64,000 bases of DNA from Brevibacillus choshinensis (GTDB lineage: Bacteria; Bacillota; Bacilli; Brevibacillales; Brevibacillaceae), in assembly GCF_001420695.1 (NCBI RefSeq), contig NZ_LJJB01000007.1, forward strand, positions 271,890 through 335,889, in the 5' to 3' direction. The notes beneath the pieces are model-generated. The model did not search any database. It saw nothing but the letters and a program-made list of their open reading frames with translations, and was not told the DNA's origin. This document shows positions 1 through 8,787 of this stretch, one piece after another; within the stretch, counting starts at the first letter, position 1, and each line of letters begins with the position of its first letter. The position numbers and the translations under genes were made by a program.

Positions 1-2
1 AT

Positions 3-266
3 GTGGAAGTGGCACAGGACGGTCTACGTCTAGCGTTTGACACCGTGGAGGTCGCAAAGGGTGTGTATGGCAGTTGGGATGAGCCGACCGGCCACCGAAT
101 CGAACTGGCGTTTTTGTGTGACAGCGCAGACGCTTTGAATGCCCTGTACGAAAAGCTGATGCACCACTGCTATGTGGGACATCGCGAACCGTGGGATGCC
201 TTCTGGGGCCAGCGCTATGCGATTGTCACTGACCCGGATGGAAATCTCATCAGTCTATTTGCGTAA
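3..266 (+). CDS. VOC (glyoxalase/bleomycin-resistance) family protein, 5' partial
   Basis: The frame is open to the left window edge and ends with TAA at 264-266, so only about 87 C-terminal residues of a protein that is normally 120-140 aa are visible. The ending DPDGNLISLF preceded by WGQRYAIVT is the typical last strand pair of VOC-fold proteins, where the strand residues and a downstream Glu usually bind a metal. Substrate cannot be told from this half. The GTG at position 3 is probably internal and not the true start. Family assignment is fairly safe; function is unknown. Confidence 0.75.
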   Translation: MEVAQDGLRLAFDTVEVAKGVYGSWDEPTGHRIELAFLCDSADALNALYEKLMHHCYVGHREPWDAFWGQRYAIVTDPDGNLISLFA

Positions 267-551
267 AGTCAATGTCATATGAAATGAAAAAAGGTCATCC
301 TGACCAACTCCTGGGGTCCGTTTTTCAGCATGGACATTTTTCCTCATTTACTATCCGAACGCACATTCGTAGAATCGAGGGAAAAAGGCAGTGACGGAGT
401 TGAAAGTGAAACTGGACATGGCGCAGCTCCTGGAGAAGTTCCGGCAGGATGAGCGCATCCGGTAAAAGCATGTATTGATTCTGACGAAATGAAATCGAGA
501 ACGGGATGCATTGGAAAGTTGTCGTACCATATAGGGTGCCATCCCACCTCG

Positions 552-590
552 CCTCCAAGAATGTACTAAGGATTAGTGTCTTCTTGGAGG
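552..590. repeat. Long two-tier inverted repeat (hairpin)
   Basis: The arms CCTCCAAGAA (552-561) and TTCTTGGAGG (581-590) are perfect complements. Inside them ACTAA (565-569) pairs with TTAGT (573-577) around a GGA loop, with a symmetric three-by-three interior loop between the two stems. There is no T-run after it, so it is not a classical terminator. The sequence tgtactaagg inside it recurs near 754-763. Its role is unknown. Confidence 0.55.
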
Positions 591-646
591 GGGATAGAGC
601 TGGTCTGGACGGTGACAATGATGGAGATACAGGTGAGTAATAAGAC

Positions 647-677
647 AACAGCCCTTGGATAAAGGGCTGTTTTATTT
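647..677 (+). terminator. Rho-independent terminator without an obvious gene
   Basis: AACAGCCCTT (647-656) and AAGGGCTGTT (662-671) form a perfect 10-bp stem with a 5-nt loop, followed by a T-rich tail. The gene it would end on the plus strand is not recognisable, which hints at a decayed or very small transcript upstream. Confidence 0.75.
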
Positions 678-802
678 GGGAAATATTTTTACTGCAACGA
701 GAATGAAAATCCCTGGATGGCCAGTCAGATGTATCCCTCTTTCGGGCCGCCGATGTACTAAGGCTATCCATTGGTCAATATCCCGCTGATAAAGACTTAT
801 TT

Positions 803-1345
803 CTAATCTAAATACTCTCCGTCCCGCAGCCGATTCACAAACTTCTGAAGCCAGGTGTAATAGTTTACGCCGTGGCGCAGCTTATGAAGATCTCGCAGGC
901 ATTCCTGTCTCTCGGCATCGGAGGTGTCCTCTGCAAGCGCGATTTCCGAAAGCTCGGGAATCACCTGGTTGATTGCCCCGAGCATGACATCAATTTCCCG
1001 CTGTAGTTTCATGGTGAAAAAGACACGGAATGTCTGGAAAAAATCGGTTTCCGCCACATACTGATCTTTTCGGTCCTTCTTCTCCTCCAACTTGGTGACC
1101 ATTCTGGAATCCAGCAGTGATCGGATGGCATAGCTCATGTTGCTCTTGCTCATGTTCATATAGTCTTTCATGTCCTCAAGTGTCATCGGCTTATCCTCGA
1201 AAAACATGAAACCGTACAGCTTGCCGAACGAATGGTTGGCGCCGTAAAGATCCATCGTCTGCGCAATGGCTTCGATAACCTGGGCGCGTAATTCGATGCG
1301 GCGCTGCGACGGCTCTTCCTGACCCTGCGTGGTCATTCGCTTCAT
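803..1345 (-). CDS. GbsR/MarR-type transcriptional regulator
   Basis: This 180-residue protein has the length and layout of the GbsR family: a winged helix-turn-helix around residues 50-105 (MSKSNMSYAIRSLLDSRMV) followed by a helical C-terminus. B. subtilis GbsR is a choline-responsive repressor of glycine-betaine synthesis; other members control transport operons. It is divergent from the ABC-transporter operon starting at 1612, and two palindromes (1415-1426 and 1443-1462) lie between them, so it may control itself and that operon. Its ligand is unknown. The start ATG at 1345 fits the family length. Confidence 0.8.
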   Translation of the reverse strand: MKRMTTQGQEEPSQRRIELRAQVIEAIAQTMDLYGANHSFGKLYGFMFFEDKPMTLEDMKDYMNMSKSNMSYAIRSLLDSRMVTKLEEKKDRKDQYVAETDFFQTFRVFFTMKLQREIDVMLGAINQVIPELSEIALAEDTSDAERQECLRDLHKLRHGVNYYTWLQKFVNRLRDGEYLD

Positions 1346-1414
1346 TCATACACCCCCTCTGCTTTTTACAAAATACGAGAGTCAATTTACAAAAAACACA
1401 AGCTAGATTGACAC

Positions 1415-1462
1415 TGTGTTAACACATTAAGAACGTGCTTAGTGTACAATATTTTTTGTACA
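1415..1462. promoter_or_regulatory. Two palindromes between the GbsR-type gene and the ABC operon
   Basis: TGTGTTAACACA (1415-1426) is a perfect 12-bp palindrome that overlaps a TTGACA at 1408-1413. TGTACAA-N6-TTGTACA (1443-1462) is a second inverted repeat that covers a TACAAT. Both sit in the shared upstream region of the divergent regulator and transporter genes and are candidate operators. No binding data can be read from sequence alone. Confidence 0.5.
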
Positions 1463-1611
1463 GAAGGTGATTTTCAAGTTTTATAAGACAATTTTATCAA
1501 ATATCCAATTATTTTTGAATGGTTAAAAATGAAAAATCTGGTTCGTGTATTCGCCATTCAGTATATGACATAACGACGCCAACCAAGCAAATGGATGAGG
1601 GGGTATTCATC

Positions 1612-2700
1612 ATGTCGAGTATTACGTTGAACGCATTGTCGAAACAATATACGAAAGAAAAGCATACACTCGATCATATCAGTCTTGAGATTAAAGACAA
1701 AGAGTTTCTGGTGTTGCTAGGACCGTCCGGATGCGGGAAGTCTACTTTGCTCAGAATGATTGCCGGCATCGAAGAAATCACGCACGGTGAAGTCTATATC
1801 GGGGATGTTTGTGTAAATGACGTGGAGCCTAAGGATCGGGGAGTAGCGATGGTTTTTCAAAACTATGCTCTTTATCCGCATATGACCGTATTTGAGAATA
1901 TGGCTTACGGTCTGAAAATAAAAAAGGTAAAAAAAGCCGAAAGGGAAAGACGCATTAAGGCAGCAGCGGATATTTTGCAGATCAATTCATTGCTGAAACG
2001 GCTCCCCAGCCAATTGTCAGGCGGGCAAAAACAGCGGGTAGCAATCGGCAGGGCTATTGTCAAAGAACCGAAAGTCTTTTTAATGGACGAGCCGTTATCC
2101 AATCTGGATGCCAAGTTGCGAAATGAAATGAGAATTGAAATTAAAAAACTTCATGAGCGTTTAAACTCTACTTTCATTTATGTCACCCATGATCAGGTAG
2201 AGGCCGTTACCCTGGGCGACCGGATCGCGATTATGGCCGAAGGGAAGTTTAGGCAAATCGGAACGCCGATGGAAATAATCGATTGCCCTGTGGATATGTT
2301 CGTCGCCAATTTCATCAGTTCTCCACCAATCAATTATTTGGATGCTGTTCTGATGAATCGAAATGGACAAACGTATGTGGACATCGATGGGGTGTTACTG
2401 GAAACAAACCTACCGATAGAAGTGATGAAAGATAGCCCCAAGGTTGTAGCAGGGATTCGACCTGAGCATTGTTTCATCACGGAAGACACGAACAATACAT
2501 TGGAAATGGAGGTATTGTTTACGGAAATTATCGGTACGGATGTGTTGTTGCACCTAAAGTATAAGACGTCCAATTTTATTGTGAAAAAGAGCTTTACGGA
2601 GATGTACTCAAAAGGGCAGAAGCTGCACGTGGGGATGCATGCAAATCATGTCAACGTGTTTGACAAACAAACGGAAAAAAACCTAAGGAGTCGCCAATGA
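1612..2700 (+). CDS. ABC transporter ATP-binding protein, MalK/UgpC type
   Basis: This cytoplasmic ATPase would energise the importer formed by the two permeases and the lipoprotein downstream. Walker A is GPSGCGKST (residues 37-45), followed by the Q-loop FQNYALYPH, the signature LSGGQKQR and Walker B VFLMDEP. A C-terminal regulatory region of about 120 residues is typical of the CUT1 (MalK/UgpC/MsmX) class. ATG at 1612 is chosen because GAGGGGG precedes it; a longer frame from 1519 lacks a good site. Its TGA overlaps the next ATG (ATGA), showing translational coupling. Confidence 0.92.
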   Translation: MSSITLNALSKQYTKEKHTLDHISLEIKDKEFLVLLGPSGCGKSTLLRMIAGIEEITHGEVYIGDVCVNDVEPKDRGVAMVFQNYALYPHMTVFENMAYGLKIKKVKKAERERRIKAAADILQINSLLKRLPSQLSGGQKQRVAIGRAIVKEPKVFLMDEPLSNLDAKLRNEMRIEIKKLHERLNSTFIYVTHDQVEAVTLGDRIAIMAEGKFRQIGTPMEIIDCPVDMFVANFISSPPINYLDAVLMNRNGQTYVDIDGVLLETNLPIEVMKDSPKVVAGIRPEHCFITEDTNNTLEMEVLFTEIIGTDVLLHLKYKTSNFIVKKSFTEMYSKGQKLHVGMHANHVNVFDKQTEKNLRSRQ

Positions 2701-3851
2701 ATGTGCTCATCTCGTTAGATGGCTTAAGTCATCAAAACTTTGAACGTAGCTCACAGCAATTTATAATGAATGGCTTTTCATACTGTAAAAAACTGATCAC
2801 AACGTTTCCGTCGGTTACCTTTAATGCTCATGCTACGGCGATGACCGGGAGCAATCATGACAAGCATCTTGTCTTTGATAATGTTGTGTCTCGTTCTGGG
2901 ACGATGGAAAGAATCGAGTTGTACGGCGACCACGAGATCATTTGCAATGAATCTTTACATGAGCAGACGTTATTTTATTCACTTGCCGAGAACGAAAGGA
3001 AGAGCTGCTGCATCCATTGGCCGATGACGTCCGGGAACCCTTATATTCATCATCTGGTTACGGAATCTGGCAGCAAAAAAAAGATCCAAGGAACCGTTTC
3101 TGTGGAGGAAATCGATACAGTAGCACTGCTTGAAACGATACAAGCGATTGAATCTGCGGCATATGATTTCATCGCTGCTAGGTTTGTCTGTTATGATGCG
3201 CTGTCGCACCAATATGGGAAGGACTCAATGGAGGCAGCCCGTTGTCTTGAAATGCTGTTTGAATATATCGGGCAAATTGACAACGCGTTAAAAAAGTCGC
3301 ATCGACCATACAACCTGATTGTCTTTTCCGATCATGGTCAAAGCGATGTTCGAACGTTCTTTTATCCCAATGAGATTTTGGCGCAAAGCCGCTGGCAGCA
3401 AAATTTGCACAACAATCAAATAAGATTTGTCGGCGATGGAAGCGGTTCGTTGTTGTTTTACAGTTCATTGGAGCATCAGCAAAACAGAGAAATCATGGAT
3501 TATTTTAGCGGTCTGCCTCAAGTGAATCTTTTTTATGCGCTGGAAGGAGAATCCAGTTCGGAATATCGGCCTGTCGGTATCTTGGATTTGAATCATACGG
3601 TATGCGGCGAAGATATCGTTCCCCCGGAACAGCCGAAATACAGGAATATGAAAAGCTTGCATGGGTATCATCCTGCCAATGTCGATGAAATGAATGGGTT
3701 TATGGTGTGTAAGGGCGACCAAATCGAGATAAACAAAATAATGGATGAAACAAACATAGAGAACATCGCACCTACGATAGCGGCGTTGTTCCAAATCTCG
3801 CACCCATGTGACGGCAGAAAGATTAAAGGCATGATTAGGGAGTACGATTAA
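2697..3851 (+). CDS. Alkaline-phosphatase-superfamily phosphodiesterase/phosphonate hydrolase-like protein
   Basis: This 384-residue protein belongs to the type I phosphodiesterase/nucleotide pyrophosphatase group. ISLDGLS (D8) is the first metal site. TTFPS (around 35-39), followed by T41, is the nucleophile region of these enzymes and of phosphonoacetate hydrolase PhnA. FSDHGQSD and HGYHP supply further metal ligands. No signal peptide is visible, so it should act in the cytoplasm on an imported ester or phosphonate. It starts within the stop of the ATPase gene after AAGGAG and is followed directly by the first permease (TAA then ATG). The substrate is unknown. Confidence 0.82.
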   Translation: MNVLISLDGLSHQNFERSSQQFIMNGFSYCKKLITTFPSVTFNAHATAMTGSNHDKHLVFDNVVSRSGTMERIELYGDHEIICNESLHEQTLFYSLAENERKSCCIHWPMTSGNPYIHHLVTESGSKKKIQGTVSVEEIDTVALLETIQAIESAAYDFIAARFVCYDALSHQYGKDSMEAARCLEMLFEYIGQIDNALKKSHRPYNLIVFSDHGQSDVRTFFYPNEILAQSRWQQNLHNNQIRFVGDGSGSLLFYSSLEHQQNREIMDYFSGLPQVNLFYALEGESSSEYRPVGILDLNHTVCGEDIVPPEQPKYRNMKSLHGYHPANVDEMNGFMVCKGDQIEINKIMDETNIENIAPTIAALFQISHPCDGRKIKGMIREYD

Positions 3852-4739
3852 ATGGGTAGACCAATCAGCAGAGATGGAAAAGACAACCTATGGTCGCTTG
3901 CGCTACTGTTGCCGACACTGATTCCGTTACTAATTTTTTGGATATATCCAATGATTAAAACGTTCCACATTAGCTTTACGGATTGGAACTACATTTCGCC
4001 AACTTTTGATTATGTAAAGCTGGAGAACTACAAAAATTTAATCAGCGATTCTTTTTTTGCAAAGGTTTTGAAGAATACGCTTGTGTTTACATTTTTTACG
4101 GTAGTCCCGCCAATTCTTATCGGGTTGTTCGTGGCGATCAGGTTAAACAAGATAAAGGCCTTACGTAATTTCTTTGTTGCCACTGTTTTTTCATCATGGA
4201 TCACACCAACTGTCGTGGTATCCATGGTATGGGTCAGCATATTCGACAGTGAATCGGGGATTGTAAATGCACTTCTAAAAGGAGTAGGCGCAGAACCGGT
4301 AAAGTGGCTGGGTGGACAAACTACGGCGATGATTGTCGTCATTATCGTCACGATCTGGCAGTATACGGGATTGGCCGTATTGTTACTTTCCTCTGCTTTG
4401 GCAAAGGTAGATCCGGAAGTAGAGAAAGCGAATGATCTGGATGGGGGCAAAGGGTTACGAAAATTACTAAGAATCACCCTGCCGGCGATCTCTCCCATCC
4501 TTGTGTTTATGTTCGTCTTTTTTACACTGAATTCGCTCAAAGCCTATGATCAGATTTATATTTTGACGCAAGGTGGACCTTCAGGTGCGACCTCAACGAT
4601 TCTGTACTACTTCTATGTATTAGCTTTTGAGTTGTATGAAACAGGACCTGCTTCGGCGTTGGCGATGATTTTCCTTGTCATATGTCTTCTGATCAGCGCG
4701 CTGAATTTCTTCCTATCTAAACTACTGTTTCCGAAATGA
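3852..4739 (+). CDS. ABC transporter permease, MalF/UgpA type
   Basis: This 295-residue inner-membrane protein has about six hydrophobic segments and the EAA loop EKANDLDGGKGLRKLLRITLP near residues 190-215, which contacts the ATPase. The N-terminal WIYPMIKTFHISFTDWN is characteristic of CUT1 permeases that carry sugars or glycerophospho-compounds. Its ATG follows the previous TAA without a gap, with GGGAG upstream. It pairs with the permease at 4741. Confidence 0.92.
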   Translation: MGRPISRDGKDNLWSLALLLPTLIPLLIFWIYPMIKTFHISFTDWNYISPTFDYVKLENYKNLISDSFFAKVLKNTLVFTFFTVVPPILIGLFVAIRLNKIKALRNFFVATVFSSWITPTVVVSMVWVSIFDSESGIVNALLKGVGAEPVKWLGGQTTAMIVVIIVTIWQYTGLAVLLLSSALAKVDPEVEKANDLDGGKGLRKLLRITLPAISPILVFMFVFFTLNSLKAYDQIYILTQGGPSGATSTILYYFYVLAFELYETGPASALAMIFLVICLLISALNFFLSKLLFPK

Positions 4740-4740
4740 G

Positions 4741-5577
4741 GTGGGGGCTTTGTCCTTGGCAAAATTAAAAATGGGCATTAACTATGCAACGTTAATTTTG
4801 TTGAGCGTAATGATGGTATTTCCATTTATTTGGATGTTCATCATTTCCGTAAAACCGAAAAACGAGATTTATAGCGGGAATCTTTTGCCGTCAACCTTTC
4901 ATTTTGAAAATTACATCCGCATATTTACGGATACCAAGATGTTGCTTTATTTGTGGAACAGTATTTACGTCAGCCTGATTATCATAGTTTTTCAAATCGC
5001 AACTGCTATTTTTGCGGCGTATGTATTCGCCACGGTTCAGAAAAGATGGGTCCGTTACTGCTTTGTGCTTATATTGGCGACGTACATGCTGCCATCAGCG
5101 GTAACGTACATTCCCTCCTTTATTCTGTTATCAAAAGCGAATTTGCTGGATACGCATATCGGGTATATTCTCAGTGAATTCATCAGCATCTTTGCGATTT
5201 TTTTCTTGCGGCAATCTTTTGCCCAGGTGCCCAAGGATGTGGTTCACGCCGCTAAATTGGATGGCGCAGGGCATTTGAGGCTCATTTTTACCGTGTATAT
5301 GCCGTATTGCAAAAATGCGATTGCATCCTTGGTGTTGATCACATTCATTTACAGCTATAACAACTACATGTGGCCATCGCTGTTGATCAAGTCAGAGGAT
5401 AACATGTTCGTCACGATCGGCTTGCGCAGGTTGTTTATGAGTCAGGCAGGCTATGGAATGGACTTCCCTCTAGCGATGGCTGCCTGCGCGGTGTCGCTTG
5501 CGCCTATGTTAATCCTGTTGGCCATTTCCAGTAAGAGGATCATTCATTCAATGGCCAATCTCTATGTGAACAAATAA
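4741..5577 (+). CDS. ABC transporter permease, MalG/UgpE type
   Basis: This is the second membrane subunit, up to 278 residues, with six hydrophobic segments. Its EAA-type motif is VHAAKLDGAGHLRLIFTVYMP near residues 180-200. NEIYSGNLLPSTFHFENY is the usual MalG-type N-terminal periplasm-facing loop. The start is unsure: GTG at 4741 is the longest, but TTG codons at 4750 and 4756 lie better behind GAGGTGGGGG. It is separated by one base from the previous stop. Confidence 0.9.
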   Translation: MGALSLAKLKMGINYATLILLSVMMVFPFIWMFIISVKPKNEIYSGNLLPSTFHFENYIRIFTDTKMLLYLWNSIYVSLIIIVFQIATAIFAAYVFATVQKRWVRYCFVLILATYMLPSAVTYIPSFILLSKANLLDTHIGYILSEFISIFAIFFLRQSFAQVPKDVVHAAKLDGAGHLRLIFTVYMPYCKNAIASLVLITFIYSYNNYMWPSLLIKSEDNMFVTIGLRRLFMSQAGYGMDFPLAMAACAVSLAPMLILLAISSKRIIHSMANLYVNK

Positions 5578-5673
5578 TAAGGTGGTGATGTGCATTAGCT
5601 GGAATCCAGGGACTGATAAATGTCGGCATTGCCAATTGAGACCAAAACAGCTATTTATCGGGAGGGCTTCACT

Positions 5674-7005
5674 GTGAAAAAGCGGACAAGAAACGCCAAG
5701 AGCGTCGTTTATTCTATCATGTGTTCTGCACTCATTTTGACGGGGGTAGTCGGTTGCTCGAATAATACCACATCGGAAAACAATGCGAATGCAGCGTCAG
5801 CGTCTGACCCAAAAGAGAAAATCAAACTGGAGTTCTACTATGGTCTTGGCGGTAAGCTCGGGGAGACGATGCAAAAAATCGTTCAGGATTTTAACAGCAA
5901 AAATCAGCAATATGAAGTCGTGCCGGTTATCCAAGGGGACTATGGTGAAACGTTGCAAGCACTGCAGGCTTCACTCGCAGCGGGTAAGCCTCCCGCATTA
6001 TCTATTAACGGTTACCCAGAATTTATGAAGCTGGCAAAGAGCGATGCGTTGCTTCCATTGGATGAGTATATCAATCAACCGGAGTATAAAAAGGACGACG
6101 TTCTGCTGTTGGAGCAAGGCAAATACAATGAGGCAACCTTAGGTGTTCCGGCATATGTCGCTACACAAATGATGTACTACCGAAAAGATATCTTTGAAAA
6201 ATACCATATTGATTACAATTCTCTGAAAAGCTTTGAACAATTGGCTGATGCAGCGAAGCTCATCAAAGAAAAGGAAGGGATTAGCGGCTGGTCAATCATG
6301 TGGTACGCAGAGCATATGATCGATTACGCCCGTTCAGCTGGTGGCGATATCGTCAGCAAAGACGGCAAGACCGTTACGATCGACTCGGAAGAATGGATTT
6401 ATGCTTGGGATAACATTCGCAAATGGGTTCATGAGGACAAAATCATGGACACGGTATACGGTGGGAATGGCTGGGAATGGTGGTATAAAACGATTGACAA
6501 TGTGATGAATGGAAAATCCGCAGGATACACAGGTTCTTCCGGCGACGGAGGCGATTTGGATTTCACCAAAGTGGCAACAGGGATGCAAAAAGGATTTCAT
6601 GGAGAAAAGCCTAGACCTGTAGCGACATCTGTCATGTTTAACCTGTTCAAAGCGTCCTCCAAAGAGCAACAACAAGGTGCTTGGGAATTCGTGAAATTCT
6701 TCTCGGAAGCGGAAAAAACGGCTTACTGGGCTGTAGAAACAGGATATATTCCGATTCGGGACAGCGCGGTGAATACAGATATCTACCAGAATAAATTGAA
6801 AGAAAACCCATATTTATCAGTACCTTTGGAACAAGCAAAAACGAATGGGATTGCTCCTTTTGTAGATCCGACAGGTGGTAAGATTTATGCAGAAATCGAG
6901 CTGGCGAAAGACAAAGTTCTCATTGAAAATATCCCTGCACAAGAAGCGCTGAAAGAGGCGAAAAGAAAAGCGCAAGTAGAGCTCGACAAGGCTCTGAAGC
7001 AATAA
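5674..7005 (+). CDS. ABC transporter substrate-binding lipoprotein, family 1 (UgpB/MalE type)
   Basis: GTG at 5674 is chosen because GGGAGGG precedes it at 7-nt spacing. The 443-residue product then begins with a basic stretch, a hydrophobic helix and the lipobox TGVVGC, so it is anchored to the outer face of the membrane. The rest resembles extracellular solute-binding family 1, which includes sugar and glycerol-3-phosphate or glycerophosphodiester binders. It would deliver the ligand to the permeases at 3852-5577. The ligand is not known; the neighbouring phosphorus enzymes suggest an organophosphorus compound. Confidence 0.9.
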   Translation: MKKRTRNAKSVVYSIMCSALILTGVVGCSNNTTSENNANAASASDPKEKIKLEFYYGLGGKLGETMQKIVQDFNSKNQQYEVVPVIQGDYGETLQALQASLAAGKPPALSINGYPEFMKLAKSDALLPLDEYINQPEYKKDDVLLLEQGKYNEATLGVPAYVATQMMYYRKDIFEKYHIDYNSLKSFEQLADAAKLIKEKEGISGWSIMWYAEHMIDYARSAGGDIVSKDGKTVTIDSEEWIYAWDNIRKWVHEDKIMDTVYGGNGWEWWYKTIDNVMNGKSAGYTGSSGDGGDLDFTKVATGMQKGFHGEKPRPVATSVMFNLFKASSKEQQQGAWEFVKFFSEAEKTAYWAVETGYIPIRDSAVNTDIYQNKLKENPYLSVPLEQAKTNGIAPFVDPTGGKIYAEIELAKDKVLIENIPAQEALKEAKRKAQVELDKALKQ

Positions 7006-7041
7006 TCGTCACAAGCAAACACGTATGGAAGGGAGCTCACC

Positions 7042-7077
7042 ATGAGAGAGCAACTGGGGGTTCCTTTCCCATCATAA
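7042..7077 (+). other. Eleven-codon mini-ORF before the HAD gene
   Basis: ATG at 7042 follows GGAAGGGAG at good spacing and encodes MREQLGVPFPS. The mini-ORF sits in the 92-base gap between the binding-protein gene and the HAD gene. Its flanks (GGAAGGGA near 7027, TTCCTTTCC near 7061) can pair loosely. It could be a leader that tunes translation or a chance frame; the ribosome site is the only real support. Confidence 0.3.
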
Positions 7078-7097
7078 AAAAAATGGAGAGATGAAAA

Positions 7098-7832
7098 ATG
7101 AAAAACGACATTGCATTGGCTGTATTTGATTTGGCGGGAACCCTGGTAGAGGACAATAACGGAGTCAGAGATTGTCTTCACAAAGCGGCCGTTGAATACG
7201 GATTAAACGTGACAAAAGATGAAATCAGCACCCACATGGGAACAAACAAGATTCATCTCTATCAATTTTTGATTGCAAGAACAAAAGGGAATATGATCGA
7301 CTTCAAAAATTTTGAAGTAGATATTGATAGTTCGACGCACGATGAAGCTGTCAAACTTTACGATCGATATACCGAATACATGATTGCTTATTATCAAGAA
7401 AATTGCCGAGAAATCGAAGGCGCAACAGAAACGTTGAAATGGTGCAAAGACAATGGAATCAAAGTAGCGACGGGGACAGGATTCCATAAAGAGATCAACA
7501 GTGTCATTATGGAGTCGCTCGGTTGGGTGAAGAATGGCTTGATCGATTATGCAGTTGACCTTGATATGGTTCCAGAAGGAAAAGGACGCCCGGCTCCCTT
7601 TATGATTTTCAAAGCAATGGAATATTTAAATGTTCAAAACGTAAGACAAGTCATTAAACTCGGCGATACGCCTGCTGATATGCTCGAAGGATACAATGCT
7701 GGTTGTAAAGCGGTCATTGGCGTCATGCAAGGCTCGACTCCTATCGAAGTATGGGGCAAGTATTATCATACGCATGTGCTTGATACCGTGAAAGAACTGC
7801 CTGAGCTCATCGTGTCCGGTAAAATTGTATGA
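7098..7832 (+). CDS. HAD-superfamily phosphonatase-like hydrolase
   Basis: This 244-residue protein resembles phosphonoacetaldehyde hydrolase PhnX. The nucleophile motif is FDLAGT, with D11 as nucleophile and alanine two residues later. Phosphonatases carry Ala there, whereas HAD phosphatases use an acid/base Asp. MGTNKI places K51 where PhnX has its Schiff-base lysine (MGLLKI). IKLGDTPADMLEG is the metal-binding GD motif. These features favour C-P bond cleavage or a closely related reaction over simple phosphatase activity, but this is inference. GGAGAG precedes the ATG, and the stop overlaps the next start (ATGA). Confidence 0.83.
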   Translation: MKNDIALAVFDLAGTLVEDNNGVRDCLHKAAVEYGLNVTKDEISTHMGTNKIHLYQFLIARTKGNMIDFKNFEVDIDSSTHDEAVKLYDRYTEYMIAYYQENCREIEGATETLKWCKDNGIKVATGTGFHKEINSVIMESLGWVKNGLIDYAVDLDMVPEGKGRPAPFMIFKAMEYLNVQNVRQVIKLGDTPADMLEGYNAGCKAVIGVMQGSTPIEVWGKYYHTHVLDTVKELPELIVSGKIV

Positions 7833-8761
7833 TCGATCAACTGGAAAAAACGGCAAGCATAGGCATTGTCTTGCCTAAGCTGTTTCCTTTTTCGCAAAGC
7901 CAGCCTGAACAGATGATTTCGAGTCTATTAACAATTCTGGAAGACCCCTTTTTTACGGCAGTGGAAGTCTCTTATATCGCGGATAAAGAGACAAGGGAGC
8001 TTGCCAGGAAGTATATGCAGTACAGTTGTGTCGAGATCATTTTCAATGGCGGAGATGCCTTTCGAGAATTACAGATTGATTTAAGTTCTTTGGATCCGGT
8101 TGTTAGAAACAAGTCTATCATTCAATGCCAAATGCTGATTGACCATTGCTATGAAATGAATGCGAAAATCATGCATATCGTGACAGGTAAATTTGAAGGC
8201 GAAGAAAACAAACAGCAAAATATCAACGCGTTTATTGCTTCGACCATGGAGCTATGCAAGTATGCAAAAGATAAAGCGGATACGTATGAGCTGTGCATTT
8301 CATTGGAAATCGGGGATCGTCATGTTGACCGCAAATATTTGCTGGGCCCTACCCATGAGGCGGTACATGTAGCCAGAATGATCCGAAGCGAATATAACAA
8401 TTTTGGTCTCTTGCTGGATCAAAGCCACCTTCCGATTATGGGAGAAGACCCACACAAATCATTATGGCTGGCCAAAGACTATTTGACGCACATTCATATC
8501 GGGAATAGTTACTTGAAAGATAGACAAGCTAGCTACTTCGGGGATAAGCACATTCCGTTTGGCGTCAAAGACTCGGAGGTGGGCGTGAATGAGCTGACAG
8601 CGTTCATCACAACGTTGAATGACATTGATTTTTTCAAGAGCCCAAAACCAACAAGAAAGCCAGTAATGACCTTTGAGGTTGGGCGGCTAGAGAATGAATC
8701 ACCCAAGCTGGTTATTGCAAATGTAAAGCGTACTTTCTTTGAAGCTTGGGCAAATGCATAA
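7829..8761 (+). CDS. Xylose-isomerase-like TIM-barrel protein (sugar phosphate isomerase/epimerase family)
   Basis: This 310-residue protein shows the AP-endonuclease-2/hydroxypyruvate-isomerase pattern. SLEIGDRHVD carries a metal-binding Glu, LLLDQSHLP an Asp and a His, and HIHIGNS and GDKHIPFG follow near residues 220-250. Members isomerise or epimerise small sugars, inositols or hydroxyacids. The overlap ATGA with the HAD gene ties it to that enzyme's product. The reaction is unknown. Confidence 0.75.
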   Translation: MIDQLEKTASIGIVLPKLFPFSQSQPEQMISSLLTILEDPFFTAVEVSYIADKETRELARKYMQYSCVEIIFNGGDAFRELQIDLSSLDPVVRNKSIIQCQMLIDHCYEMNAKIMHIVTGKFEGEENKQQNINAFIASTMELCKYAKDKADTYELCISLEIGDRHVDRKYLLGPTHEAVHVARMIRSEYNNFGLLLDQSHLPIMGEDPHKSLWLAKDYLTHIHIGNSYLKDRQASYFGDKHIPFGVKDSEVGVNELTAFITTLNDIDFFKSPKPTRKPVMTFEVGRLENESPKLVIANVKRTFFEAWANA

Positions 8762-8787
8762 ACGGATGACAAGGAGCTGTTGGATAA

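Larger units (their letters stand above)
267..802. other. Intergenic stretch without a convincing gene
   Basis: About 530 bases separate the VOC gene from the GbsR-type gene. Short open frames exist on both strands, but none has a good ribosome site together with a recognisable domain. One plus-strand frame (about 486-638, no start codon) reads like a protein tail and ends just before the terminator hairpin at 647-677, so a decayed gene is possible. A long two-part hairpin lies at 552-590 and is listed separately. Confidence 0.4.

Noticed and set aside
325-771. A 148-codon minus-strand frame in the first intergenic stretch
   Set aside because: It runs through a perfect terminator hairpin and the two-tier hairpin and lacks domains or a good start.
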